A DNA stretch of 11,127 nucleotides from JBEDUK01 sp040414485 (lineage in GTDB: Bacteria; Actinomycetota; UBA4738): positions 1 to 11,127 of the forward strand of contig JBEDUK010000023.1 in the NCBI GenBank assembly GCA_040414485.1, in the 5' to 3' direction. The first letter of the stretch is position 1. Each line of letters starts with the position of its first letter. Of the stretch, positions 1 to 6,239 are shown piece by piece. The notes under the pieces were generated by a model. The model had not been told where the DNA came from, made no database searches, and worked only from the letters and a program-made list of their open reading frames with translations. The translations under genes and the position numbers were made by a program.

Positions 1-1
1 G

Positions 2-655
2 GTCCGGCGATTCGTCGACGAACCGGTGCCGGACGAGGTGCTGTTCCGTGTCTTCGACTCGGCCCGGTTCGCACCGAGCGGAGGGAACCGGCAGGGCTGG
101 CGGGTCATCCTGGTCCGGGACCCAGACGTGCGGGCGGAACTGCAGGCGCTGACGCGCGAGGGCTACGCCGAATACGCCGCTTACGTCGCGGCGGGCCGTG
201 TCCCGTTCTCGCCTGGCGACGACGGACGGTGGCACGGCACGCCGGCCGGTGTCGATCTGTCGGCGCCGCCGCCACAGAGCGAGTTCATCGAGACGATGGC
301 CTCGGCGCCGGTCCTGGCCGTGCTCGCCGTGGACCTGCGCGCCCTGGCGGTGACCGACGTCGACCTGGACCGGCAGAGCATCGTCGGAGGCGCCTCGATC
401 TATCCGTTCGCGCAGAACGTGCTCCTGGCCGCGCGGGACGAAGGACTGGGCGGCGTACTGACCACGTTCCTGTGCCGACGCGAGGCCCAGGTCGCGTCGC
501 TTCTGGCGATCCCCGCGCCCCCGTTCGCCGTTGCCGCGCTCATCGCGTTTGGAAGGCCGGAACACATGCCTCGAAAACTCACGCGCAAGCCGGTCGAAGC
601 CTTCGTCACCGTCGACCGCTTCGGCGGCGCGCCGCTGCAATCGCCACCGATCTGA
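2..655 (+). CDS. Nitroreductase-family FMN flavoprotein (5' end outside window)
   Basis: The visible 217 residues form an almost complete nitroreductase-fold protein. These enzymes bind FMN and use NAD(P)H to reduce nitro groups, quinones or similar acceptors in the cytoplasm. Reading from base 2, the frame opens with RRFVDEPVP, the usual 'RR(F/Y).d.pVp' entry of the family. Next comes the FMN-binding APSGGNRQGW segment. The central helix has the typical form 'QNVLLAARDEGLGGVLTTF', and the C-terminal 'ALIAFGRPEHMPRKLTRKPVEAFV' resembles the usual G.P/R tail. A GTG at base 26 could be read as a start, but it would cut into the conserved N-terminal RRF motif. The true start therefore lies just upstream of the window, and probably only 5-20 residues are missing. 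The gene stands alone here: 156 bases separate it from the next gene, with a weak hairpin in between. The substrate cannot be deduced. Family assignment is firm, specific activity is not. Confidence 0.88.
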   Translation, partial: VRRFVDEPVPDEVLFRVFDSARFAPSGGNRQGWRVILVRDPDVRAELQALTREGYAEYAAYVAAGRVPFSPGDDGRWHGTPAGVDLSAPPPQSEFIETMASAPVLAVLAVDLRALAVTDVDLDRQSIVGGASIYPFAQNVLLAARDEGLGGVLTTFLCRREAQVASLLAIPAPPFAVAALIAFGRPEHMPRKLTRKPVEAFVTVDRFGGAPLQSPPI

Positions 656-658
656 CGC

Positions 659-679
659 GTCCGGGCCTGTTCGGCCGAC
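659..679 (+). terminator. Weak stem-loop after the nitroreductase gene
   Basis: GTC and GGCC pair with GGCC and GAC around a TGTTC loop, with a two-base bulge, starting 4 bases after the TGA stop. There is no T-tract. It could act as a terminator or mRNA 3' end in a high-GC organism, but the stem is short and chance occurrence is plausible. Confidence 0.25.
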
Positions 680-811
680 GCCGTGAGCGCGACCCGTCCC
701 CCCGGAACACACGCCTTTCCCAATCAGGGGCACACGCTTACCATGACGCGGCGCACGCGCCATACCGGCGATCCCGCGTGCGGGGGGTCGCCTCGACCCA
801 GGAGGTGGGCG

Positions 812-2134
812 ATGAACCGGACGGCCCGTTCCCTGCTCCTCACCTTCGCCGTGTCCACCGCTCTGGTGGTGGCACCCACGATCGCATGGGCGTCGGCGGG
901 TGACCTCGACCACTCGTTCGGCGGAACGGGCAAGGTGGTGACCGATCTGGGGATGGACGACCACGGGTACGCCGTCGCGGTGCAGGCCAACGGCAAGGTC
1001 GTGGTCGTCGGGGATCGCGGCAATCTGGGGCAAGGCGGCTCGGTCCAGGACTTCGCCGTCGTCCGGTACACGGTGACCGGAACGCTCGACACCACGTTCG
1101 GGGGCGGCGACGGCAGGGTGACCACGGGGTTCGGCGGCGACGACCTGGCCCAGGCCGTGGCCATCCAGCCGAACGGCAAGATCGTTGTGGCAGGAACGTC
1201 CTGGACGTCCACGGCACGGTTCGCCCTGGCCCGCTACAACGCGAACGGCACGCTCGACACCACGTTCGGCGGCGGCGACGGAAAAGTGACCACCTCCTTC
1301 CCGGAAGGCGACGCGCAGGCGTTGGGCGTGGCCATCCAATCGAACGGCAGGATCGTGGTGGCCGGCACCGTTCGCGACGCCGACTACGACTTCGCCCTCG
1401 CCCGGTACACGGCCGGCGGCTCGCTCGACACCTCGTTCTCGGGCGACGGGAGGCTGACCACTTCGTTCGGCAAGGACGAGGAAGCGGCCGCCGTGGCCAT
1501 CGATCCCACGGACCAGCGAATCGTGGCAGTGGGGTGGACGGGCCACATCGTCGACGACGGCGTCGGGAACTTCGCCTTCGCGCGGTACACGTCCTCGGGC
1601 GCGCTGGACACCTCGTTCGGCGCCGCCGGCACGGGCAAGGTGGTCGCCGGATTCGGCGGCTACGACATCGGCACGTCCGTCGCCATGGAGCCGAACGGCC
1701 AGATCCTGGCCGCCGGCTTCTCCGACGGCAGGGGCACGTTCGACTTCGCCGTGATGAAGCTGACCGCCGCCGGCAGGCTCCAGAAGACCTTCGGCCATGG
1801 AGGCGGCACCCTCGCGGACTTCGGAGGGGATGAGTACGCCACCGGCATCGCGCTGCAGTCGAACGGGAAGGTCGTCGTCGGCGGCTGGCGCGACGAGATA
1901 CCACCGAACACCTACGCGGAGTTCGCCATCATGCGGCTGGACGTGGACGGCACGCTGGACACGACGTTCGGGTCGGGCGGAGGCCGCGTGGTGCACGTGG
2001 GCGATTGGGGCGACGACGGGTTGGGCACCGTGGCCATCGACCCGTCGTCGGGCAAGATCCTGCAGGCCGGGTACACCTACAACCCGCAGGGCGGGACCCA
2101 GGACTTCGCCACGGTGCGCTACCTGGCGTCCTGA
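812..2134 (+). CDS. Secreted delta-60 repeat protein, seven repeats
   Basis: A 440-residue exported protein. The ATG at 812 is chosen because AGGAGG (800-805) lies 6 bases upstream and the product then begins with a textbook signal peptide: a basic N-end (MNRTAR), a hydrophobic stretch at residues 8-24, and a likely cleavage site after AWA (residue 27) or ASA (residue 29). Earlier in-frame starts (683, 743) give an arginine-rich non-conserved extension and lack a well-placed binding site. The rest is seven copies of the delta-60 repeat, each containing LDxxFG, a GKVVTxFGGD-like strand, AxAIQPNGKIVVAG and a closing FAxxRY. The LDxxFG-type motifs fall at residues 32, 92, 148, 205, 265, 323 (degenerate LQKTFG) and 382, a period of 56-60. 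The family is known as TIGR02608 and predicted to be beta-rich; its role is unknown. There is no sortase motif, membrane anchor or catalytic domain, so free secretion is inferred. It is transcribed toward the acyl-CoA dehydrogenase gene. Confidence 0.85.
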   Translation: MNRTARSLLLTFAVSTALVVAPTIAWASAGDLDHSFGGTGKVVTDLGMDDHGYAVAVQANGKVVVVGDRGNLGQGGSVQDFAVVRYTVTGTLDTTFGGGDGRVTTGFGGDDLAQAVAIQPNGKIVVAGTSWTSTARFALARYNANGTLDTTFGGGDGKVTTSFPEGDAQALGVAIQSNGRIVVAGTVRDADYDFALARYTAGGSLDTSFSGDGRLTTSFGKDEEAAAVAIDPTDQRIVAVGWTGHIVDDGVGNFAFARYTSSGALDTSFGAAGTGKVVAGFGGYDIGTSVAMEPNGQILAAGFSDGRGTFDFAVMKLTAAGRLQKTFGHGGGTLADFGGDEYATGIALQSNGKVVVGGWRDEIPPNTYAEFAIMRLDVDGTLDTTFGSGGGRVVHVGDWGDDGLGTVAIDPSSGKILQAGYTYNPQGGTQDFATVRYLAS

Positions 2135-2150
2135 GCCGGTCGCCGGCTCA
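2132..2150. terminator. Bidirectional hairpin shared by two convergent genes
   Basis: TGAGCCGG-TCG-CCGGCTCA is a perfect 8-bp stem with a 3-base loop. The first three bases are the TGA stop of the delta-60 repeat gene. The last three are the complement of the TGA stop of the acyl-CoA dehydrogenase gene on the other strand. The genes are separated by only 13 bases, all inside the hairpin. There is no T-tract on either side, as is common in high-GC actinomycetes. A role as bidirectional terminator or transcript end is inferred. Confidence 0.6.
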
Positions 2151-3320
2151 TCCGGTCAGGGTTCGGGCTCCCCGCTTCGCCACCTGGTCGGCGATGATCA
2201 CGCGCTGGATCTCCGAGGTCCCCTCCCAGATCCGGTCCACGCGGAGCTCGCGATTGAACCGCTCGGCCACGTTCTCCCGCATGAACCCGCGGCCACCGAA
2301 GATCTGGACCGCGCGGTCGGCCACGCGCCCGGCCGCTTCGCTCGCGAAGAGCTTCACCATCGAGCATTGCGCGTGCTGCACCTTCAGGTCGATCCCCGCG
2401 TCGATGTTCCGCGCGCACTCGTACGTCATCAGTCGCGACGCCCACAGGTCGTTCACGCTGTCGGCGAGCATGGCCTGGATCATCTGGTACTCCACGATCG
2501 GCCTGCCGTACGCGTGCCGCTCCTTCGCGAACGCGGTGGCCTCTTCGACCAGGCGTTCCATCGCCCCGCAGCACCGCGCCGCGATCATCAGCCGCTCATA
2601 GCGGAACCACTCGTGGGCGAAGGTCATCCCGTCGCCCTCGTTCCCGATCAGGTGCGTCGCCGGGACGCGGACGTCCGTGAACTCCATCTCCCAGTGGTGA
2701 TGCGCGTACGTGTGCGTGTACGCCGGCACACGCCGCACCGTGATGCCCGGCGTGTCGAGATCCATGATGAACATCGCGTGCTCGCGCGCGTGCTCGCCTT
2801 CGGTCAGCTTCGCCTGGAAGAAGACGAACTCCGAGAGGTTCGCGGACGTGACGTGCCATTTCACGCCGTTCAGGACATACGAGTCGCCGTCGCGGCGGGC
2901 GGTCGCCTGGATCCCGTCGACGTCGGAGCCCGCGCCCTCCTCGGTGATCGCATAGCACTCCCGGACCTCGCAGGCGTACGCGGGCCGGCCCCACTTCTCC
3001 ATCTGGAACGGCGAGGCGACCTGCCAGAACCATCCCATGGGCGAATGGATCACCCAGCCCAGCGCGTTCGTCGCCCGCCCGGTCTGCTCCTGGATCAGGA
3101 CCTGCTCGAGCATGGAGTAGCCGTCGCCCCCGTGCTCCTTCGGGATGTTGATCGCGTTGAAGCCCAGCTCGTGAGCGCGGGCCATGTGCTTCTCGGTCTG
3201 GCCCTGGGGAAGCTCGCCGTCGTGCATCTCGGCGTGGACCTCCCACGGGATGATCTCGTCCATCAGCGTCCGCGCGCGCTGCTGGATGTCCAGGTCCTCC
3301 GCCGACAGCCCGAACGTCAT
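2148..3320 (-). CDS. Acyl-CoA dehydrogenase family protein
   Basis: A 390-residue FAD enzyme of the usual family length, expected to oxidise an acyl-CoA to the 2-enoyl-CoA and pass electrons to electron-transfer flavoprotein. Seen in order: an N-terminal helical domain; 'INIPKEHGG' (58-65); the FAD/substrate motif CYAITEEGAGSD (122-133); the middle beta-domain with 'NGVKWHVTSA' (151-160); the C-terminal helices with 'AFAKERHAYGRPI' (263-275); IFGGRGF (340-346); and WEGTSEIQR (365-373). E366 sits at the position of the catalytic glutamate of medium-chain enzymes (MCAD Glu376). E242 in YERLMIAA aligns with MCAD Thr255, the place where isovaleryl- and long-chain enzymes carry their base, so both sites are Glu. 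The start at MTFGLSAEDL has a GGGAGGGAG binding site about 6 bases upstream; longer in-frame starts would translate the upstream heptamer repeats. The substrate is unknown; a palindrome about 77 bases upstream suggests TetR-type control. Confidence 0.93.
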   Translation of the reverse strand: MTFGLSAEDLDIQQRARTLMDEIIPWEVHAEMHDGELPQGQTEKHMARAHELGFNAINIPKEHGGDGYSMLEQVLIQEQTGRATNALGWVIHSPMGWFWQVASPFQMEKWGRPAYACEVRECYAITEEGAGSDVDGIQATARRDGDSYVLNGVKWHVTSANLSEFVFFQAKLTEGEHAREHAMFIMDLDTPGITVRRVPAYTHTYAHHHWEMEFTDVRVPATHLIGNEGDGMTFAHEWFRYERLMIAARCCGAMERLVEEATAFAKERHAYGRPIVEYQMIQAMLADSVNDLWASRLMTYECARNIDAGIDLKVQHAQCSMVKLFASEAAGRVADRAVQIFGGRGFMRENVAERFNRELRVDRIWEGTSEIQRVIIADQVAKRGARTLTG

Positions 3321-3340
3321 GGTTCGCTCCCTCCCGATCC

Positions 3341-3382
3341 GCGATACGTGATACGTGATACGTGATACGCGATGCGTGATGT
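3341..3382. repeat. Tandem heptamer repeat (GTGATAC-like, about six units)
   Basis: Six consecutive 7-base units read GCGATAC, GTGATAC three times, GCGATGC and GTGATGT. The central three are identical and the outer ones differ by one to three bases. The block ends 20 bases upstream of the acyl-CoA dehydrogenase start and probably lies in that gene's leader. It is a simple-sequence array without flanking inverted repeats, so it is not a mobile element. Copy number is expected to vary through slippage; any regulatory effect is unproven. Confidence 0.85.
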
Positions 3383-3396
3383 CCCACGGCCTCGAA

Positions 3397-3414
3397 ACTG
3401 AACGGCCGTTCAGT
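3397..3414. promoter_or_regulatory. 18-bp perfect palindrome, TetR-type operator candidate
   Basis: ACTGAACGGCCGTTCAGT is identical to its own reverse complement. Its length, the central GC and the GAACG/CGTTC arms resemble operators of TetR-family repressors that control fatty-acid and acyl-CoA genes. On the minus strand, TAGACT (complement of 3412-3417) overlaps it and fits a TAnnnT -10 element for the acyl-CoA dehydrogenase, so a bound repressor would block that promoter. It lies about 77 bases from that gene's start and about 100 from the glycosidase start, which has its own operator. No TetR gene is in the window. Confidence 0.6.
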
Positions 3415-3477
3415 CTAGAAGCCGCCGCCGAGGGCAGCACAACCGAAGGTCCCGCACGACAAGGGCCGAACGCCCGC

Positions 3478-3506
3478 TTGACAGCGGGCCCCGGAGCGCG
3501 CAGTCT
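3478..3506 (+). promoter_or_regulatory. Promoter of the sugar operon, probably leaderless
   Basis: A consensus -35 TTGACA (3478-3483) is followed after 17 bases by CAGTCT (3501-3506), which keeps the A and final T of the TAnnnT -10 pattern. Transcription would then begin near 3512-3516, at or within a few bases of the GTG start of the glycosidase gene. No Shine-Dalgarno sequence precedes that GTG, which agrees with a leaderless mRNA, common in Actinomycetota. The -10 is imperfect, so the exact start is uncertain. Confidence 0.55.
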
Positions 3507-3515
3507 TCGCGAATC

Positions 3516-4994
3516 GTGAGAGCGCTCTCATACCCGGAGACGGGCGAGGCCTGGCCCTTTCCCAAGGGCTTCCTCTGGGGCGCCGCGACCTCCGCCTACC
3601 AGATCGAAGGCGCGGTCGCCGAAGAAGGGCGTCGCCCATCGATCTGGGACGTCTACAGCAGGCTCCCGGGACGAATCCGGGGCGGCGACACGGGCGACGT
3701 CGCCGCGGACCACTTCCACCGGATGGCGGAGGACGTCGCCATGATGCGCGACCTGGGCCTCACCGCCTATCGCTTCTCGGTGGCCTGGCCGCGGGTCCGA
3801 CCGGACGGTTTCGGCCCCACCAACCGGGCCGGCCTCGACTTCTACAAGCGGCTGGCGGACGCGCTGCTCGACGCCGGGATCGCGCCGTTCCTCACGCTCT
3901 ACCACTGGGATCTTCCGCAGGCGTTGCAGGACATCGGAGGCTGGACCAACCGTGACGTCGCGCACTGCTTCGCCGAGTACGCCGAGGAGGTCTTCCGCGC
4001 CCTCGGCGATCGGGTCCCGTACTGGACGACGATCAACGAACCCTGGTGCGTCGCGTTCGTGGGGTACGGGGAGGGGCGGCATGCGCCCGGCGTCCGCGAC
4101 CCCGAGGCCGCCGTGCGGGCCGCTCACCACGTACTGCTCGCCCACGGCCAGGCGGTGCAGGCCATGCGCGCACTGGAGCCCCGCGACCGCACGCTCGGGA
4201 TCGTCCTGAACCCGGCTCCCGTGAGCGCCGCATCGGACTCCGAAGAGGATCGCGACGCCGCACGGCGGCTCGACGGCGCGCTGAACCGCTTCTTCCTCGG
4301 CGCGATCCTGAACGGGGCATACCCGGAGGACGTCCTGCACGACTTCGCCGAGAGCGTGGACCTCGGACACATCCGCGAGGGCGACGAGGCGATCATCGCC
4401 GCGCCGATCGACGTGCTCGGCATCAACTACTACCGACGGTTCGTCGTCCGCGCCGCCGATCGCGTCTCCAACGACGAGCGGCCGGACCGGGAGCGTCACG
4501 AGCCGGTCGGGTGGCCGGGCGGAGATCGGGTGGCGTTCGTCGAACAGGACCGCCCCCGGACCGACCTGGGATGGGAGGTCGACCCCGACGGCCTGACCGA
4601 ACTGCTGCTGGACCTGCACCGTGCGTACCGACCCATTCCGATCTACGTGACCGAGAATGGCGCCGCGTACGACGATCGGATCGGCCCGGACGGTGCGATC
4701 CACGATTTGGACCGGATCGCGTACCTGCAGCGGCACGTGCTGGCGTGCCTCCGCGCGATCGCGGGCGGAGTCGATCTTCGCGGCTACTTCGTCTGGTCGC
4801 TCCTGGACAACTTCGAATGGTCGGAGGGGTACGCGAGCCGGTTCGGGCTCATCTACGTCGATTACGAGTCCCAGCAGCGGGTCCCGAAGGACAGCGCCGG
4901 CTGGTATCGGACGGTCATCGCCGCGAACGGCGCCCCGCCGGCCGCCGACGCCGCCGTCCCGGCGGAATCGGGGAGGGCCGATCCGTGGCGGTGA
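3516..4994 (+). CDS. GH1 beta-glycosidase (beta-glucosidase type)
   Basis: A 492-residue retaining glycoside hydrolase of family GH1, expected to cleave beta-linked glucosides or related oligosaccharides in the cytoplasm; there is no signal peptide. It carries the N-terminal FPKGFLWGAATSAYQIEG signature with the sugar-binding Gln at 29 and H130-W131. The acid/base is Glu175 in TINEPW, the nucleophile Glu380 in YVTENG, and the sugar-contacting Glu434-Trp435 lies in DNFEWSEGY. All expected residues are present. The GTG at 3516 is the only possible start before the conserved FPKGF block; it has no ribosome binding site and lies next to the predicted transcription start. Codons 1-5 double as the LacI operator. 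About 25 residues rich in Ala and Pro extend beyond the usual end, and the last codons overlap the regulator gene by 10 bases, implying translational coupling. First gene of the sugar operon. Confidence 0.95.
   Translation: MRALSYPETGEAWPFPKGFLWGAATSAYQIEGAVAEEGRRPSIWDVYSRLPGRIRGGDTGDVAADHFHRMAEDVAMMRDLGLTAYRFSVAWPRVRPDGFGPTNRAGLDFYKRLADALLDAGIAPFLTLYHWDLPQALQDIGGWTNRDVAHCFAEYAEEVFRALGDRVPYWTTINEPWCVAFVGYGEGRHAPGVRDPEAAVRAAHHVLLAHGQAVQAMRALEPRDRTLGIVLNPAPVSAASDSEEDRDAARRLDGALNRFFLGAILNGAYPEDVLHDFAESVDLGHIREGDEAIIAAPIDVLGINYYRRFVVRAADRVSNDERPDRERHEPVGWPGGDRVAFVEQDRPRTDLGWEVDPDGLTELLLDLHRAYRPIPIYVTENGAAYDDRIGPDGAIHDLDRIAYLQRHVLACLRAIAGGVDLRGYFVWSLLDNFEWSEGYASRFGLIYVDYESQQRVPKDSAGWYRTVIAANGAPPAADAAVPAESGRADPWR
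3517..3530. promoter_or_regulatory. LacI-family operator overlapping the glycosidase start
   Basis: TGAGAGCGCTCTCA is a perfect 14-bp palindrome with a central CG, the format recognised by LacI-family regulators. It resembles the TGGGAGCGCTCCCA sites of actinomycete cellobiose and maltose regulators. It begins one base into the GTG start codon of the glycosidase and lies just downstream of the predicted transcription start, a position expected to give strong repression. The likely binder is the LacI-type protein encoded by the second gene of the same operon. Confidence 0.75.
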
Positions 4995-6019
4995 AGCGGT
5001 CCGTGCCGCGCGCGTCGGCCCGCGCCACGCTCGAGGAGGTCGGTACGGCGGCGGGCGTGTCCCGGGCCACGGTGTCGCGGGTGGTGAACGGCTCGCCGCG
5101 GGTGAGCCCGCAGGCGCGGGAGGCCGTCGAGGAAGCCATCGCGCGCCTCGGTTACGTTCCGAACCGGGCGGCCCGCTCGCTCGTAACCCGGCGCACCGAC
5201 GCCATCGCGCTCGTGGTCTCGGAGCCCGAATCCCGCCTCTTCGCCGATCCGTTCTTCAGCGCAATCGTGCGAGGCATCGGGACGGCTGCCGGCGCGAGCG
5301 GCCTCCACATGGTGATCGTCCTGGCCCAGGGCGATCGCGCGCACGACATGGCGCAGCGCTACATCGTGCACGGGCACGTGGACGGCGCCGTGCTCATGTC
5401 GCTGCACGGCGACGATCCGATGCCGGCCACGCTCGCTCGCGCGGGCCTTCCTGCCGTGCTGATCGGGCGGCCGCTGGGCGCCGCGGCCCTCCCGTATGTC
5501 GACGCCGACAACCGCGGCGGGGCGGCGGCGGCGGTCGAGCACCTGATCGCGGCCGGGCGCCGGAGGATCGCCACGATCACCGGCCCCTCCGACATGTCGG
5601 CCGGGCAGGATCGGCTGGCCGGGTACCGCGACGCGCTCGCCCAGGCCGGCCTTCGAACGGCGAAGGCGCTCGTCCGCGCCGGCGGCTTCACCGAGGACGG
5701 GGGCGAGCGCGCCATGGCGACGTTGCTGACCCAGGCGCCCGACCTGGACGCCGTGTTCGTGGCGTCGGACCCGATGGCGGCCGGGGCCCTTCGGGCGCTG
5801 CGCGTAGCGGGCCGCGATGTGCCGTCGGATGTGGCGGTGGTCGGCTTCGACGACGCGCCGCTCGCCTCGCACACGACGCCCACGCTGACCACCGTTCGCC
5901 AGCCGCTCGACGAGATGGCACGCGCGACCGCGGAACTGCTCCTCGGGCAGCTCGCCGGGTCGTCCCGTGGAGGTCATGTCGTGGTTCCGACCACGCTCGT
6001 CCTGAGGGAGTCGGCGTGA
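4985..6019 (+). CDS. LacI-family sugar-responsive transcriptional regulator
   Basis: A 344-residue protein of standard LacI/GalR architecture. The N-terminal helix-turn-helix is at about residues 14-37 (ATLEEVGTAAGVSRATVSRVV), followed by the hinge 'GYVPNRAARSL' (56-66) with the leucine that inserts at the central CpG of operators. A periplasmic-binding-protein-like ligand domain then runs to the end, with 'HVDGAVLMS' (131-139), YVDADNRGGA (171-180), 'DAVFVASDPMAAGALRAL' (255-272) and VAVVGFDDAPLA (283-294). GTG 4985 is chosen because GGGAGG (4971-4976) is 8 bases upstream; GTG 4991 is a weaker alternative. The start overlaps the glycosidase stop. The only matching palindrome seen is at 3517-3530, before the operon, so it probably represses its own operon and is released by the imported sugar. 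The ligand is not predictable from sequence alone. Confidence 0.93.
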   Translation: MAVKRSVPRASARATLEEVGTAAGVSRATVSRVVNGSPRVSPQAREAVEEAIARLGYVPNRAARSLVTRRTDAIALVVSEPESRLFADPFFSAIVRGIGTAAGASGLHMVIVLAQGDRAHDMAQRYIVHGHVDGAVLMSLHGDDPMPATLARAGLPAVLIGRPLGAAALPYVDADNRGGAAAAVEHLIAAGRRRIATITGPSDMSAGQDRLAGYRDALAQAGLRTAKALVRAGGFTEDGGERAMATLLTQAPDLDAVFVASDPMAAGALRALRVAGRDVPSDVAVVGFDDAPLASHTTPTLTTVRQPLDEMARATAELLLGQLAGSSRGGHVVVPTTLVLRESA

Positions 6020-6054
6020 CGTTCGCTGGAGGACGCCGGCGTTTCGCAGAGCAG

Positions 6055-6074
6055 AAAGGAGGACCTGACCGATG
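6055..6074 (+). other. Strong ribosome binding site and ATG upstream of the binding-protein gene
   Basis: AAAGGAGGA (6055-6063) is the best Shine-Dalgarno match in the window and lies 9 bases before an ATG at 6072. That ATG is in frame with the sugar-binding lipoprotein and would add 56 residues in front of its signal peptide. The added stretch is arginine-rich, has a lower share of G/C at third positions than its neighbours, and would bury the lipoprotein signal, so I do not take it as the main start. Confidence 0.4.
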
Positions 6075-6137
6075 CACTGGATTCGAGGAGGGAGGGCTCG
6101 GGACCGCCCGTGTGTGGCCCAGCCCAGCGCGGCGCGT

Positions 6138-6170
6138 GTCGCCGCATCGCGCGATTTCGCGCGCGGCGAC
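6138..6170 (+). other. GC-rich stem-loop upstream of the binding-protein gene
   Basis: An outer 8-bp stem (GTCGCCGC with GCGGCGAC) and an inner 5-bp stem (GCGCG with CGCGC) enclose an ATTT loop, with a three-base bulge (ATC) on the left side only. It sits in the 220-base interval between the regulator and the binding-protein gene, which otherwise holds only the upstream ATG and a possible -10 TACAGT at 6180-6185 without a matching -35. There is no T-tract. It could be a leaky terminator, an mRNA processing or stabilising element, or part of a second promoter's control region. Confidence 0.5.
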
Positions 6171-6239
6171 GACCGAGGGTACAGTTCGAACACGGTCTTG
6201 AGGGAGCGGGCCGTCCCGGCCCGGGGAAGGGGGCGCAAC

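Noticed and set aside
26..28. GTG at 26 as the true start of the nitroreductase
   Set aside because: The conserved RRF...P entry of the family lies upstream in the same open frame, so the gene is cut by the window edge.
739..744. TACCAT as -10 of a promoter for the delta-60 repeat gene
   Set aside because: It fits TAnnnT but has no convincing -35 at proper spacing, so I do not list it as a feature.
840..1904. Arginine/proline-rich frame antisense to the delta-60 repeat gene
   Set aside because: Its composition is that of a wrong-frame translation and the repeats only mirror those of the real gene.
3341..3382. CRISPR array or transposon end suggested by the repeats
   Set aside because: Units are 7 bases with no spacers, and there is no transposase, terminal inverted repeat or target duplication nearby.
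3528..4736. Long open frame (about 400 codons) antisense to the glycosidase
   Set aside because: It mirrors the GH1 gene, whose catalytic motifs are all intact, and has no recognisable domain. Long antisense frames are expected in GC-rich codon-biased DNA.
4046..4984. Possible N-terminal extension of the LacI regulator by about 310 residues
   Set aside because: The frame is open but the extension is arginine-rich shadow of GH1. The GTG at 4985 has a good binding site and begins a normal LacI DNA-binding domain.
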